In this document: positions 9,192 through 18,272 of the stretch, in pieces
Numbering within the stretch: the stretch's first letter is position 1
Layout of the letters: each line of letters begins with the position of its first letter
Source: Desulfobacter hydrogenophilus
Lineage (GTDB): Bacteria; Desulfobacterota; Desulfobacteria; Desulfobacterales; Desulfobacteraceae
DNA length: 64,000 nt
NCBI RefSeq assembly: GCF_004319545.1
Contig: NZ_CP036313.1
Coordinates: 3,722,501 to 3,786,500, forward strand
Direction of reading: 5' to 3'
Translations under genes and position numbers: made by a program
Notes under the pieces: model-generated
Seen by the model: only the letters and a program-made list of their open reading frames with translations
What the model was told of the DNA's origin: nothing
Databases searched by the model: none

Positions 9192-10094
9192 ATGTTTGCA
9201 AGACGCCATCCCTTTTTGTTTTTTCTTTGTGTTATCTGTGCCTGTTTTACCTTGGGTCTGGTTGCCGTGTCCGGTGTTGCCGTAATAGGTGCATTTGCCG
9301 TAAACAGTGAAATTCGCAGTGCCATCGCTTCTACCAAGGGAAATATCGGCGTGGTTGAGGTGACAGGGCCTATCATATCTTCAAAAAAAATCATTCAAGA
9401 TTTTCAAGGATTCATGAATGATGACGCCATTAAGGCGATTATTTTAAGGGTTGACAGTCCCGGCGGCGGGATCGGGCCTTCCCAGGAAATCTACCGGGAA
9501 CTAATGAAGAACCGCGATACAAAAATAGTGATCGCATCCATGGGATCTGTTGCTGCCTCCGGGGGGTATTATATTGCTTGTGCCACCCAGGGTATTGTTG
9601 CAAATTCCGGCACCATCACTGGTTCCATCGGTGTGATCATGGAGTATGCCAATCTTGAACAGATTGCCGAAAAAATTGGAATCTCTCCTGTGGTAATAAA
9701 AAGCGGTGAATATAAGGACATGGGGTCTCCCATGAGAAAGCTTAAAGATAGTGAAAAAAAGCTGTTTCAACATCTTGTGGATGAACTGCATGCCCAGTTT
9801 GTGTTCGATGCGGCTGCTGCCAGGAATATGGAGACCGATGTCATGGCCAAACTGGCTGACGGCCGGGTTTATACCGGTCAGACCGCCATGAAACTGAAGT
9901 TGGTTGATCGTATCGGCAACCTGGATGATGCTGTGCAGTGGGCCGGACAGATGGCCGGCATTGAAGGCGAATTGACCCCGGTTTATCCCAAAGCGGATAA
10001 AATGACGTTGTTTAAAAAGCTGGCGGAAACCCTGTTTCAGGATGTTAATCTGGGTACCAGGCTGTCTGAACAGCTCAGGTATGTTTTCAATTAG
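9192..10094 (+). CDS. sppA: Signal peptide peptidase SppA (single-domain)
   Basis: Membrane serine peptidase of family S49 that degrades cleaved signal peptides. An N-terminal hydrophobic segment (about residues 6-35) anchors it. The nucleophile serine is in GSVAASGGYY (about S119) and the general-base lysine in VIKSGEYKDMGSPMR (about K169). The 300-residue length marks the short bacterial/archaeal form that assembles as an oligomer, not the double-length E. coli form. It follows rpsA, separated by a terminator. Confidence 0.92.
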   Translation: MFARRHPFLFFLCVICACFTLGLVAVSGVAVIGAFAVNSEIRSAIASTKGNIGVVEVTGPIISSKKIIQDFQGFMNDDAIKAIILRVDSPGGGIGPSQEIYRELMKNRDTKIVIASMGSVAASGGYYIACATQGIVANSGTITGSIGVIMEYANLEQIAEKIGISPVVIKSGEYKDMGSPMRKLKDSEKKLFQHLVDELHAQFVFDAAAARNMETDVMAKLADGRVYTGQTAMKLKLVDRIGNLDDAVQWAGQMAGIEGELTPVYPKADKMTLFKKLAETLFQDVNLGTRLSEQLRYVFN

Positions 10095-10097
10095 TTA

Positions 10098-10158
10098 TTG
10101 AACGCAAAGTTACCTATTAGCGGCGTTGCATCGGGTCAGCTTTGCGTTCAAATTTTTT
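10098..10158 (+). terminator. Rho-independent terminator of sppA
   Basis: A perfect 12-bp stem (TTGAACGCAAAG at 10098-10109 with CTTTGCGTTCAA at 10140-10151) with a 30-nt loop, followed by seven T. It starts just after the sppA stop. Confidence 0.88.
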
Positions 10159-10163
10159 TGCTT

Positions 10164-10772
10164 CTACTCAAAAAGGTCAACCTCGCCTGCACCATGCCTG
10201 ATCACCTCAGGTTCATCCTCAACCAGGGAGATCACGGAAGAGGGGGCGTTTGGCACAGGACCACCATCCAGGACCATGTCCAGCCTTGCATCGAAATAAT
10301 CATGGAGCAGAGATGCATCTTCAAACACTTTACCGTCAGGGTCCGTGGCCGAGGTTGAAATAATGGGGTTTCCCAGTTCCTGGGCAAGGCTTATGGCAAT
10401 TGGGTTGGCCGGGACTCTGATGCCTGCAGTTTTTCTTTTGGTCAACATTATTTTGGGCACCATTTTTGATCCGGGCAGAATAAAAGTATATGGACCTGGC
10501 AGCAAACGTTTCATATGGCGGTAGGCTATATTGGACACCTTGGCATATTGGGAAATATTTTTCAGATCTGGACAGATAAAGCTGAACGGCTTGGTTTTCT
10601 CCCGTTGTTTTATCCGATATATTTTTTCAATGGCATTTTTGTTCATAATATCACATCCGATACCGTAAAAGGTATCTGTGGGATAGGCAATGATACCGCC
10701 TTTCTTGAGACTTGCCACAGCAATTGATATGATTCGTGCCTGGGGTGTCTGGGGATTAACATTATATAACAT
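10164..10772 (-). CDS. L-threonylcarbamoyladenylate synthase (Sua5/YwlC/TsaC family)
   Basis: Makes threonylcarbamoyl-AMP from threonine, bicarbonate and ATP for the t6A37 tRNA modification. Family features: GGIIAYPTDTFYGIGCD near the N-terminus, KTKPFSFIC, LLPGPYTFIL, KRKTAGIRVP and PIISTSAT. About 202 residues, i.e. the short TsaC-like form without the Sua5 C-terminal domain. It lies directly downstream of pfk on the same strand with a 26-bp gap. Its product is a precursor of the nucleoside modified by the MtaB enzyme encoded at 19.8 kb. Confidence 0.9.
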   Translation of the reverse strand: MLYNVNPQTPQARIISIAVASLKKGGIIAYPTDTFYGIGCDIMNKNAIEKIYRIKQREKTKPFSFICPDLKNISQYAKVSNIAYRHMKRLLPGPYTFILPGSKMVPKIMLTKRKTAGIRVPANPIAISLAQELGNPIISTSATDPDGKVFEDASLLHDYFDARLDMVLDGGPVPNAPSSVISLVEDEPEVIRHGAGEVDLFE

Positions 10773-10798
10773 AGGTTGCCTCCTTAAATGCGAAGTGT

Positions 10799-11881
10799 TT
10801 AATCACCAAAGCAGATGCCTAACGTTCTGGCCGTCAGGACCAACTCTCCGTTGGGATCTACGCTGCGTATTCTGTTAACGGCATCTTTTAAATCTACACT
10901 TCCCATCATTCCGTTGGGCTTAAGTGCCACCATTTTGCCGAAATTTCCGGTTGCTGCCATATGCACTGCTTGAACCCCGAATCGAGTACATAACTGCCTG
11001 TCCCAGTGGGTTGGCTGCCCCCCGCGCTGGAGATGCCCAAGGACCACGCACCGGCTCTCTTTTCCGGTTTTCTCCTGAATTTTTTCAGCGATTGCGTAAC
11101 CAATGCCGCCAAGACGGACTTCTCTGTCCGTTTTATCATTGTCGGACACCACCATGGTCTCGTCAAGTTTTGCGCCTTCAGCCACAATAACAATGGTAAA
11201 TAATTTACCTGTGGCTTCCCGGGATCTGATTTTTTTTTCTATGGCCGGCATGTTAAATTTTATTTCAGGAATCAGAATCACATCCGCACCACCGGCAAGC
11301 CCGGCATAGGTAGCAATCCAGCCCGCATACCGGCCCATGACCTCAAGTACCATGACCCGGTTATGGCTCTGGGCCGTTGAATGTAGCCGATCAAGGGCGT
11401 CCACGGCACACGCCACGGCTGTGTCAAATCCAAATGTCTGCTGGGTGGCATCCAGGTCATTGTCAATGGTTTTGGGTACACCGATGACAGGCAGCCCTGA
11501 TTCATGCATCTGCAGGGCTGTGGTCAGGGTGCCGTCCCCGCCGATCACCACAAGTGCGTTCAGGCCCAACGCTTCAATAGTCTGCCGGACCTGAATCATA
11601 AGATCCTCTGATATTTTTCGTGTCTCGCCCTGGCCGGTTTTCGATGAAAATCTGCCGGAGTTTGCCGTGCCCAGAATGGTGCCGCCACGAATAAGAAGCC
11701 CGTCCATATCCCGGACGGTGAGCGGGGCAGCTTGAACCGGTGTTAAAAGCCCGTCAAAACCACCCCGAATGCCTATGGTCGTAAAGTCCTTCATGTCACC
11801 GGCTTTTACAATGGCTCGGATCACTGCATTCAGTCCGGGGCAGTCCCCTCCCCCTGTCACAACACCAATTTTTTTCCCCAT
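10799..11881 (-). CDS. 6-phosphofructokinase
   Basis: Phosphofructokinase-A family enzyme of 360 residues. It starts MGKKIGVVTGGGDCPGLNAVIR and has the substrate blocks VIGGDGTLTTA, GVPKTIDND, MGRYAGWIA and VLGHLQRGGQP. The base after GGD is Gly, as in ATP-dependent enzymes, but the PKTIDND block carries the Lys seen in PPi-dependent and group III enzymes instead of PGTIDND. Phosphoryl donor is therefore uncertain; ATP is favoured by the Gly. It precedes the TsaC-type gene on the minus strand and diverges from guaB. Confidence 0.9.
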   Translation of the reverse strand: MGKKIGVVTGGGDCPGLNAVIRAIVKAGDMKDFTTIGIRGGFDGLLTPVQAAPLTVRDMDGLLIRGGTILGTANSGRFSSKTGQGETRKISEDLMIQVRQTIEALGLNALVVIGGDGTLTTALQMHESGLPVIGVPKTIDNDLDATQQTFGFDTAVACAVDALDRLHSTAQSHNRVMVLEVMGRYAGWIATYAGLAGGADVILIPEIKFNMPAIEKKIRSREATGKLFTIVIVAEGAKLDETMVVSDNDKTDREVRLGGIGYAIAEKIQEKTGKESRCVVLGHLQRGGQPTHWDRQLCTRFGVQAVHMAATGNFGKMVALKPNGMMGSVDLKDAVNRIRSVDPNGELVLTARTLGICFGD

Positions 11882-12186
11882 CTCTCAATCCTTATAAATA
11901 GGTAATATAGTCCATATCTAATATTATCCCATAATTGAATTTAGGTGGTCGAATTTGTCTCACGGTGCTATATCAGATAATCAGCTGTGAAACAAATCAA
12001 TTATAGGAACTTTATGGATATTTTCCAAGGAATGATCTTGTAAAAAGTTCATGTTTTTGGTAGAAGGGCTTGTTTATATACTTTGCTTTGAATAATTATT
12101 GGCCAGCCCCTCACCTACCTTTTTTGATGTGACGGCTGGCCTTTAAAGTATAAATAAACATCTTTCCTTTCTGGAGGCCTTATATT
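11882..12186 (+). promoter_or_regulatory. guaB upstream region with GGCCAGCC stem-loop
   Basis: This 305-bp divergent intergenic region between pfk and guaB holds no gene. A stem-loop at 12101-12141 pairs GGCCAGCC with GGCTGGCC (8 bp, perfect), with a possible inner TCAC/GTGA pair, ending 46 bp before the guaB start. A TTTAAA tract follows, so it could be a weak attenuator. I do not recognise a known riboswitch. The guaB ribosome site is CTGGAGGCC. Confidence 0.45.
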
Positions 12187-13656
12187 ATGTCCAATGTATT
12201 ACCAGAGCAGGGGCTGTCTTTTGATGATGTGCTTCTGCTTCCCGATTATTCAGCCATCTTGCCTGACGAAGTGATCACACGCACCCGTTTGACCAAAGAA
12301 CTTGAACTCAATATTCCCATTGTCAGTGCAGCCATGGATACGGTGACCGAATCAGCGACCGCCATCAGCATGGCCCGGGCCGGTGGCTTGGGTTTTATCC
12401 ACAGAAACCTGAGCATTGCCGAGCAGGTGGTTGAAGTGGACCGGGTTAAAAAAAGCGAAAGCGGCATGATTGTTGACCCTGTGATAGTTCATCCCGATGC
12501 CACTATTTCTGAAATTTTGAATATCATGGCAAAATACCGAATTTCAGGTATTCCGGTTGTGGAAGATGATAAGCTGGTTGGCATTGTGACCAACAGGGAT
12601 CTTCGTTTTGAGACCCAGTTGGATAAATCCGCTAGAGAGGTTATGACCAGTGAAAATCTGGTGACCGTGCCTGAAAAATGCACCCTGGAAGAATCCAAAA
12701 TTATGCTTCATAGGCACAGGATTGAAAAACTTCTGGTGGTGGACCCCCAGGGTAAACTCAAGGGGCTTATCACCATCAAGGATATTGAAAAGATAAGAAA
12801 ATATCCCAATGCATGCAAAGATTCTTTGGGACGACTGAGAGCCGGTGCTGCCATTGGGGTGGGATCTGATATGATGGAGCGCGTGGAAGCGCTTCTGACT
12901 GCAGGCGCAGATGCCCTGGTCATTGACACCTCCCATGGCCATTCTCAAAATGTGATGAGTGCAATTCAGCGAATCAAAGCGGCCTTTCCCGCCTGCCAGC
13001 TTATTGCCGGCAATGTGGCCACAGAGACCGGGGCAAAGGCGTTGATTGATGCAGGTGTTGATGCCGTTAAAATCGGTATTGGCCCGGGGTCCATATGCAC
13101 CACCCGTATTGTTGCAGGTGTTGGCGTGCCTCAGCTTACCGCTGTGATGAATTGTGCCGATATCTCAAAAAAAACCGGCGTGCCCCTGATTGCCGACGGC
13201 GGCATCAAATTCTCCGGAGATCTATCAAAAGCCCTGGGCGCCGGTGCCAATTCCGTTATGCTGGGCAGCCTTCTGGCCGGCACCAAAGAAAGCCCCGGCG
13301 AAATCGTTATCTACCAGGGGCGCTCATATAAAGCCTACCGCGGCATGGGGTCTGTGGAAGCTATGAAAAAAGGCAGCTCCGACAGATATTATCAGAAAGA
13401 TACCGGTGACAATGAAGAACTGGTTCCCGAAGGCATTGTGGGTCGGATTCCCTACCGTGGAACCGTCCGCGAGAATATTGTCCAGATGATCGGTGGTCTC
13501 AAGGCAGGTATGGGATATCTTGGAGCGGCTACTATTGAAGAACTGCACCAAAAGGCAACATTTGTCCGGATCACTGCGGCAGGATTAAAGGAAAGCCATG
13601 TCCATGACGTTGCCATCACCAAGGAAGCACCCAACTATAGAGTAGAAAACAATTAA
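12187..13656 (+). CDS. guaB: Inosine-5'-monophosphate dehydrogenase
   Basis: Oxidises IMP to XMP with NAD+, the committed step of GMP synthesis. The (beta/alpha)8 barrel is split by two CBS domains (about residues 95-205, e.g. [27 protein letters not shown] and its partner), which usually bind purine nucleotides. The catalytic cysteine is in [17 protein letters not shown] (about C304); the flap region has [10 protein letters not shown]. 489 residues, a normal length. Followed 6 bp later by dnaE on the same strand, so probably co-transcribed. Confidence 0.96.
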   Translation: MSNVLPEQGLSFDDVLLLPDYSAILPDEVITRTRLTKELELNIPIVSAAMDTVTESATAISMARAGGLGFIHRNLSIAEQVVEVDRVKKSESGMIVDPVIVHPDATISEILNIMAKYRISGIPVVEDDKLVGIVTNRDLRFETQLDKSAREVMTSENLVTVPEKCTLEESKIMLHRHRIEKLLVVDPQGKLKGLITIKDIEKIRKYPNACKDSLGRLRAGAAIGVGSDMMERVEALLTAGADALVIDTSHGHSQNVMSAIQRIKAAFPACQLIAGNVATETGAKALIDAGVDAVKIGIGPGSICTTRIVAGVGVPQLTAVMNCADISKKTGVPLIADGGIKFSGDLSKALGAGANSVMLGSLLAGTKESPGEIVIYQGRSYKAYRGMGSVEAMKKGSSDRYYQKDTGDNEELVPEGIVGRIPYRGTVRENIVQMIGGLKAGMGYLGAATIEELHQKATFVRITAAGLKESHVHDVAITKEAPNYRVENN

Positions 13657-13662
13657 ATTCAT

Positions 13663-16600
13663 ATGGCGGATAATCAGACCGACAATAAAGATATACCCTT
13701 TTATCACCTGCATCTTCACTCCGAGTACTCCCTGCTTGACGGGGCCATTCGATTAAACGATTTGATGACAAGATGTACGGAATATGGCATGGATGCCGTG
13801 TCCATTACAGACCACGGCACCATGTTCGGTGTGGCCGAGTTCTATGAAAAAGCCCAAAAAGCCGGCATTAAACCCATACTGGGCTGCGAAGTCTATGTGG
13901 CGCCCAGGACCTTAAATGACCGAACCCAGCTGGATCGAAAGGGGTTAAGTCATCTGGTACTTTTGGCCAAAGACATGGAGGGGTACACCAACCTTTGCAA
14001 ACTGGTCTCCGTGGCCCAGCTCAAGGGTTTTTATTTTAAGCCCAGAATAGACAAAGAACTTTTGGCCGAACATGCCAAAGGTCTTGTGGGGCTTTCCGCC
14101 TGTCTGAAAGGGGATATCCCCCAGGCCATTCTGGCTGGGGATCAGGCAAAAGCAGATGACCTGGCACGGTTTTATCTCGATACCCTGGGTGAAGGCAATT
14201 TTTTTCTCGAAGTTCAGGAAAACGGCATGCCGATTCAGCATCGTGTGAATAACGGTCTGCTCGATATAAGCAAGCGTCTTTCCATACCCATGGTGGCTAC
14301 CAATGACTGTCATTACCTGTCCAATGGGGATGCCAAAGCCCATGAAATTCTTTTGTGCATTCAGACCGGTGATACCTTTGACAATGCAGACCGTTTTAAA
14401 TTTGATTCGGACCAGCTTTATTTTAAATCCGGACAGGAGATGGCTGATTCCCTTGGCCATTTTCCCGATGCCATCGCCAATACAAAGCTGATAGCAGATA
14501 TGTGCGAGGTGAATTTCGGCAAGAAAACCTACCATTTTCCCCGGTATGACCTTGGCGATGGATTGTCCGAGGACGAACTGTTTAAAAAACTTGCCATGAA
14601 AGGCTTTGAAGAACGCCTTGCCAAAATCAAGGAAAAGAATCCCGACATTGATGAGCAGGTCTACAGGGACCGGATTAAGTACGAGATTGACATCATTCTT
14701 GAAATGGGGTTCCCCGGTTATTTTCTCATTGTGGCCGATTTTATCGACCATGCGCGAAAGATCGGGGTGCCGGTGGGACCGGGCAGGGGGTCCGCGGCCG
14801 GCTCTATGGTGGCCTACGCCATGGGCATCACAGCCCTTGATCCCATTGCGCACGGGTTGATTTTTGAACGGTTTTTAAACCCGGCCCGTATTTCCATGCC
14901 TGATATTGACGTGGATTTCTGCATTGAGGGCAGAGAACAAGTTTACGATTATACGGTTAAGCGTTACGGCGGGCCGGAATATGTATGCCAAATTATCACC
15001 TTTGGAAGACTGAAAGCCAAGGCCGTTATTCGAGATGTGGGAAGGGCCTTGGGCGTTCCCCTCTCCGAAGTCGATGAAGTGGCCAAAATGATCCCTGACA
15101 ATGCCAAAAATTTAAAAAAAGCATTGGAAGAGGTGCCGGGCATTCAGGATAAATGCCGGGAAACAGACGTTAAGACCCAGATGCTGGAAGTTGCCATGCT
15201 ACTCGAAGGGTTGCCCCGGCACGCATCCACCCATGCTGCAGGCGTTGTGGTTTCCGACAAACCCTTGTGTGAATACCTGCCGCTGTTCAAGGGCAAAGAT
15301 GGTGAAACCATTACCCAGTTTGACATGAACTTCACTGAAAAACAGGGTTTGGTTAAATTTGATTTTTTAGGGCTTCGTAACCTCACCGTCATTAAAAACT
15401 GTATTGCTCTGATAGAAAAACAGGGAGATACGCCGCCGGATCTTCTGCACCTTGATTATTCAGATCAAAAGACCTTTGAACTTCTGCAAAACGCCGATAC
15501 CACCGGGGTGTTTCAGCTTGAAAGTTCCGGTATGAAGGAACTGATCTCCAGGCTGAAACCGGCCAGTTTTTCAGACATCGTGGCCCTTGTGGCCCTTTAC
15601 CGGCCTGGCCCTTTGGATTCGGGTATGGCAGATAACTATGTGGAACGAAAGCATGGCCGGGAACCTGTGGTATATCTGTTTCCGGAACTTGAGCCCGTAC
15701 TTGAAGAGACCTACGGGGTGATTTTGTACCAGGAGCAGGTCATGAAAATTGCCGGGGTCATTGCCAATTACAGCATGGCTCAGGCAGACGGGCTTCGAAA
15801 AGCCATGGGTAAAAAGATTGCCGCCATGATGGAGGAGCACCGGACCCTATTTATGAAAGGTGCCCAGGAAAACGGTCATGATCCCAAAAAAGCTGAAGAG
15901 CTTTTTAACCTTATGGAAAAATTCGGCGGCTACGGCTTCAACAAGTCCCATTCAGCCGCCTATGCCCTGATTGCGTATCAAACTGCTTTTCTTAAAGCCC
16001 ATTTTCCTGTTGAGTTCATTGCAGCCCTGATGACATCAGAACGCAGCAATTCCGATGCGGTGCTCAAATATATGGATGAATGCAAGGGCCATAACATCAA
16101 AGTGCTGCCCCCGGATGTCAACCAGAGTGACGCCTTTTTCAATGTGAATGATCATTGTATTCGTTTTGGTCTGGCTGCCATTAAAGGTGTGGGAGAGGCT
16201 GCCATTGAGTCTATTGTTCAGGATCGTGAAAAGGAAGGAGAATATACCAGCCTTTATAATTTTTGTGAACGGGTGAATTTGAGCAAAGCCAATAAAAAAG
16301 TGCTTGAGGCTCTGATTAAAAGCGGGGCTTTGGATACCACTGGGGATAAACGCGCCCAGATGATGGCGATGCTTGAAGATGCCCTGGATCATGGCGCCAG
16401 AATCCAGAAGGAAAAAGCAGATGCCCAGCTGGATCTGTTTGCCGATTCAGGTGTGGGCATTTGCCTGCCCTCCAATATTCCAAGAATGCCTGACATTGAT
16501 GAATGGGAAGGCAAGGTTTTGCTGGAGTTGGAAAAAGAAGCTCTGGGGTTTTACATCACAGGACACCCCCTGGATGATTATGCAGATATTATACGCAAAT

Positions 16601-17205
16601 TTACCAGTGTTAACACAATCAGTCTCCAAGACGTTAACGATGAAAAGATGGTCCGCATCGCCGGAAATCTGAAGGTGCAGAAAATTCACAAGACAAAAAA
16701 AGGGGACTTGATGGCTTTTTGTAGCATCGAGGATCAGTATTCAACTGTGGAACTGGTGGTGTTTCCAAATTTGTATGCCAGGACCCATACGTTCTTGTCC
16801 CAGGAGCAGGTTGTCATTATTGAAGCTGAAGTTCAGAGAAAAGAAAATACCGTCAAACTGATAGGCGAAGCCATTGTGCCCGCTACCCAAGCTGAAATTC
16901 TTTGGGCTGCCGGCATTGTCATGCAGGTGGATGCCCAGCACCATAAAACGGATGTGCTTGATCAGCTCAAACCTGTAATCGAGCGGTATCCCGGCAATTG
17001 TGTCTCCTTGTTCAACATTCACATCGATTCAGAACATCCAGATGTAATGGTCAAGTTATCGGATGATTACAAGTCTGATGCCTGCCCCGGCTTTTTTCAG
17101 GAGATTGAAACCATTCTTGGCCCGGGTACCATCGAAACCCGATGCGCTCCGGTTAAAGACAAGGTGAAAAAGAAAAAACGCTGGCCTAAAAAACAGGTTT
17201 CCTAA
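13663..17205 (+). CDS. dnaE: DNA polymerase III alpha subunit
   Basis: Replicative polymerase catalytic subunit, 1180 residues. The N-terminal PHP domain starts HLHLHSEYSLLDGAI; the palm has GPGRGSAAGSMVAYAMGI and the catalytic aspartates in MPDIDVDFCIEGRE (about residues 413-420); the finger region contains HAAGVVVSD and GYGFNKSHSAAYA; a C-terminal OB fold (VRIAGNL onwards) follows. No intein is present. It starts 6 bp after guaB with no clear ribosome site of its own, suggesting translational coupling. A palindromic repeat begins 13 bp after the stop. Confidence 0.96.
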   Translation: MADNQTDNKDIPFYHLHLHSEYSLLDGAIRLNDLMTRCTEYGMDAVSITDHGTMFGVAEFYEKAQKAGIKPILGCEVYVAPRTLNDRTQLDRKGLSHLVLLAKDMEGYTNLCKLVSVAQLKGFYFKPRIDKELLAEHAKGLVGLSACLKGDIPQAILAGDQAKADDLARFYLDTLGEGNFFLEVQENGMPIQHRVNNGLLDISKRLSIPMVATNDCHYLSNGDAKAHEILLCIQTGDTFDNADRFKFDSDQLYFKSGQEMADSLGHFPDAIANTKLIADMCEVNFGKKTYHFPRYDLGDGLSEDELFKKLAMKGFEERLAKIKEKNPDIDEQVYRDRIKYEIDIILEMGFPGYFLIVADFIDHARKIGVPVGPGRGSAAGSMVAYAMGITALDPIAHGLIFERFLNPARISMPDIDVDFCIEGREQVYDYTVKRYGGPEYVCQIITFGRLKAKAVIRDVGRALGVPLSEVDEVAKMIPDNAKNLKKALEEVPGIQDKCRETDVKTQMLEVAMLLEGLPRHASTHAAGVVVSDKPLCEYLPLFKGKDGETITQFDMNFTEKQGLVKFDFLGLRNLTVIKNCIALIEKQGDTPPDLLHLDYSDQKTFELLQNADTTGVFQLESSGMKELISRLKPASFSDIVALVALYRPGPLDSGMADNYVERKHGREPVVYLFPELEPVLEETYGVILYQEQVMKIAGVIANYSMAQADGLRKAMGKKIAAMMEEHRTLFMKGAQENGHDPKKAEELFNLMEKFGGYGFNKSHSAAYALIAYQTAFLKAHFPVEFIAALMTSERSNSDAVLKYMDECKGHNIKVLPPDVNQSDAFFNVNDHCIRFGLAAIKGVGEAAIESIVQDREKEGEYTSLYNFCERVNLSKANKKVLEALIKSGALDTTGDKRAQMMAMLEDALDHGARIQKEKADAQLDLFADSGVGICLPSNIPRMPDIDEWEGKVLLELEKEALGFYITGHPLDDYADIIRKFTSVNTISLQDVNDEKMVRIAGNLKVQKIHKTKKGDLMAFCSIEDQYSTVELVVFPNLYARTHTFLSQEQVVIIEAEVQRKENTVKLIGEAIVPATQAEILWAAGIVMQVDAQHHKTDVLDQLKPVIERYPGNCVSLFNIHIDSEHPDVMVKLSDDYKSDACPGFFQEIETILGPGTIETRCAPVKDKVKKKKRWPKKQVS

Positions 17206-17218
17206 TGGCCGGATTGAT

Positions 17219-17381
17219 AAGGACCGCAGATTAAATAATTTGAACGAAATAGCTTGCCTTTTGGCCCATCTACCTCGTTTCATCAAAGGCTCAATAGGCC
17301 CGATTCAACCTTTAATGTGCCTTGTAGATGAACCAAAATTCGGCGTTTTTTCTGCCCAACTTATTTAATCTGCGGTTCTAA
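17219..17381. repeat. Palindromic MITE-like element, family 1, copy 1
   Basis: About 163 bp, imperfectly palindromic over its whole length. The ends are AAGGACCGCAGATTAAATAA and TTATTTAATCTGCGGTTCT, and the arms carry CCCATCTAC/GTAGATGAACC and TTTAATG-like blocks that pair with each other. It lies between the convergent dnaE and BON lipoprotein genes and encodes the last residues and stop codon of the latter. It has no coding capacity. Other copies are at 19742, 28191, 48892, 50904 and 63898. Confidence 0.88.
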
Positions 17382-17781
17382 ATATAGTGCCCTGGTTGGT
17401 GAGCTTAAGACGGCTTACCACCCGGCCCACCCCGTCAATACTTCTGACCAGATCCTGGGCCATGCGGCGCTGGTAGGTATCGGTGACCCAGCCGTCAAGA
17501 TAGACCACCCCATGGCGGACTTTTACGTGGATACTATCATCATCCACCATGTCATCGGACATGAATTTAGATTTTATTCTGCCCATGAGCACCGCATCAC
17601 TGACAAAAGCGACGGGAGACCGGGTGCAGTTTTCTGTGTTGGCTTGGTAGTGCACTGGTGAACCGGTATTTTTGGACCCACAGCCCGGCATAATCAATAA
17701 AGCCATGGCTGAAATAATAAAATTAAAAAATTGGGATTTTAAAACTGATTTTTTTCGCATTAGGCTAGGTGAAAGTACCAT
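17365..17781 (-). CDS. BON-domain lipoprotein
   Basis: Predicted envelope lipoprotein of about 138 residues: positively charged MRKKSVLKSQ, a hydrophobic stretch and the lipobox LIMPGC, then one BON domain (about residues 62-128) with HVKVRHGVVYLDGWV and VRSIDGVGRVVSRL. BON domains bind membranes or outer-membrane partners. The start is uncertain: the ATG at 17781 follows a weak GAAAG, while the ATG seven codons later (17760) gives a more typical signal sequence. The C-terminus RTAD and TAA stop come from the terminal repeat of the palindromic element at 17219-17381, so the original tail was altered. Confidence 0.8.
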   Translation of the reverse strand: MVLSPSLMRKKSVLKSQFFNFIISAMALLIMPGCGSKNTGSPVHYQANTENCTRSPVAFVSDAVLMGRIKSKFMSDDMVDDDSIHVKVRHGVVYLDGWVTDTYQRRMAQDLVRSIDGVGRVVSRLKLTNQGTIFRTAD

Positions 17782-17852
17782 AAATCACTTTCATATGTTG
17801 TTGTGGGGTGAATTTTAGGTATTTTGGGACCAGGTTAAGCCATGGCCGTTAT
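17782..17852 (-). repeat. CATGAAAG-family repeat, single copy
   Basis: On the minus strand: ATAACGGCCATGGCTTAACC, then CTGGTCCC, a diverged middle, CACCCCACAACAACATATGAAAG. It lies directly upstream of the BON lipoprotein start and just after the stop of the gene at 17849. Confidence 0.7.
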
Positions 17853-18112
17853 TCAAAATCGTCAAGATTCAGACTGTCAAGATCAGAAAGGTCCATGTCT
17901 TTTAGGAGATCCTCTTCATCGGGAATAATGTCTTCGTCAATCACAACAAGTTGGTCTGTATGGTTTCCGGTTTTTGCAACATTGTTGAATCCCTTTTGTT
18001 CCTCTGCGTCGTGATCTTCTAAAAATCCTGAAATCCCAATAAAAAACAGGTATCCCAGGCCAGCCATATTCAGAAGGATGATAATTGCTCCCACGATATT
18101 TTTAATCAGCAC
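17849..18112 (-). CDS. Single-helix membrane protein with acidic tail, unknown
   Basis: Eighty-seven residues from a GTG start. One membrane helix (about residues 6-28, VGAIIILLNMAGLGYLFFIGISGF) is followed by a strongly acidic cytoplasmic or periplasmic tail ending DEEDLLKDMDLSDLDSLNLDDFE. No family recognised. It diverges from the TerB/DnaJ gene and precedes the BON lipoprotein on the same strand. The biased composition makes a chance reading frame unlikely, but the ribosome site is weak (GGGAAAAA). Confidence 0.6.
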   Translation of the reverse strand: MLIKNIVGAIIILLNMAGLGYLFFIGISGFLEDHDAEEQKGFNNVAKTGNHTDQLVVIDEDIIPDEEDLLKDMDLSDLDSLNLDDFE

Positions 18113-18272
18113 GCTTTGCTTTTTCCCGTTAATATTTGACGATGAGGACTTAAATGTTTATATATAATCTTTGATTTTGTGGCAAGGGCAAAAATTCGGC
18201 ACAATATTTGTAACATTGATTTTCCCGAGTTTCAAAGCCCTTTACAGTGTAAGAAAATTCAAAGGTTTTTGT

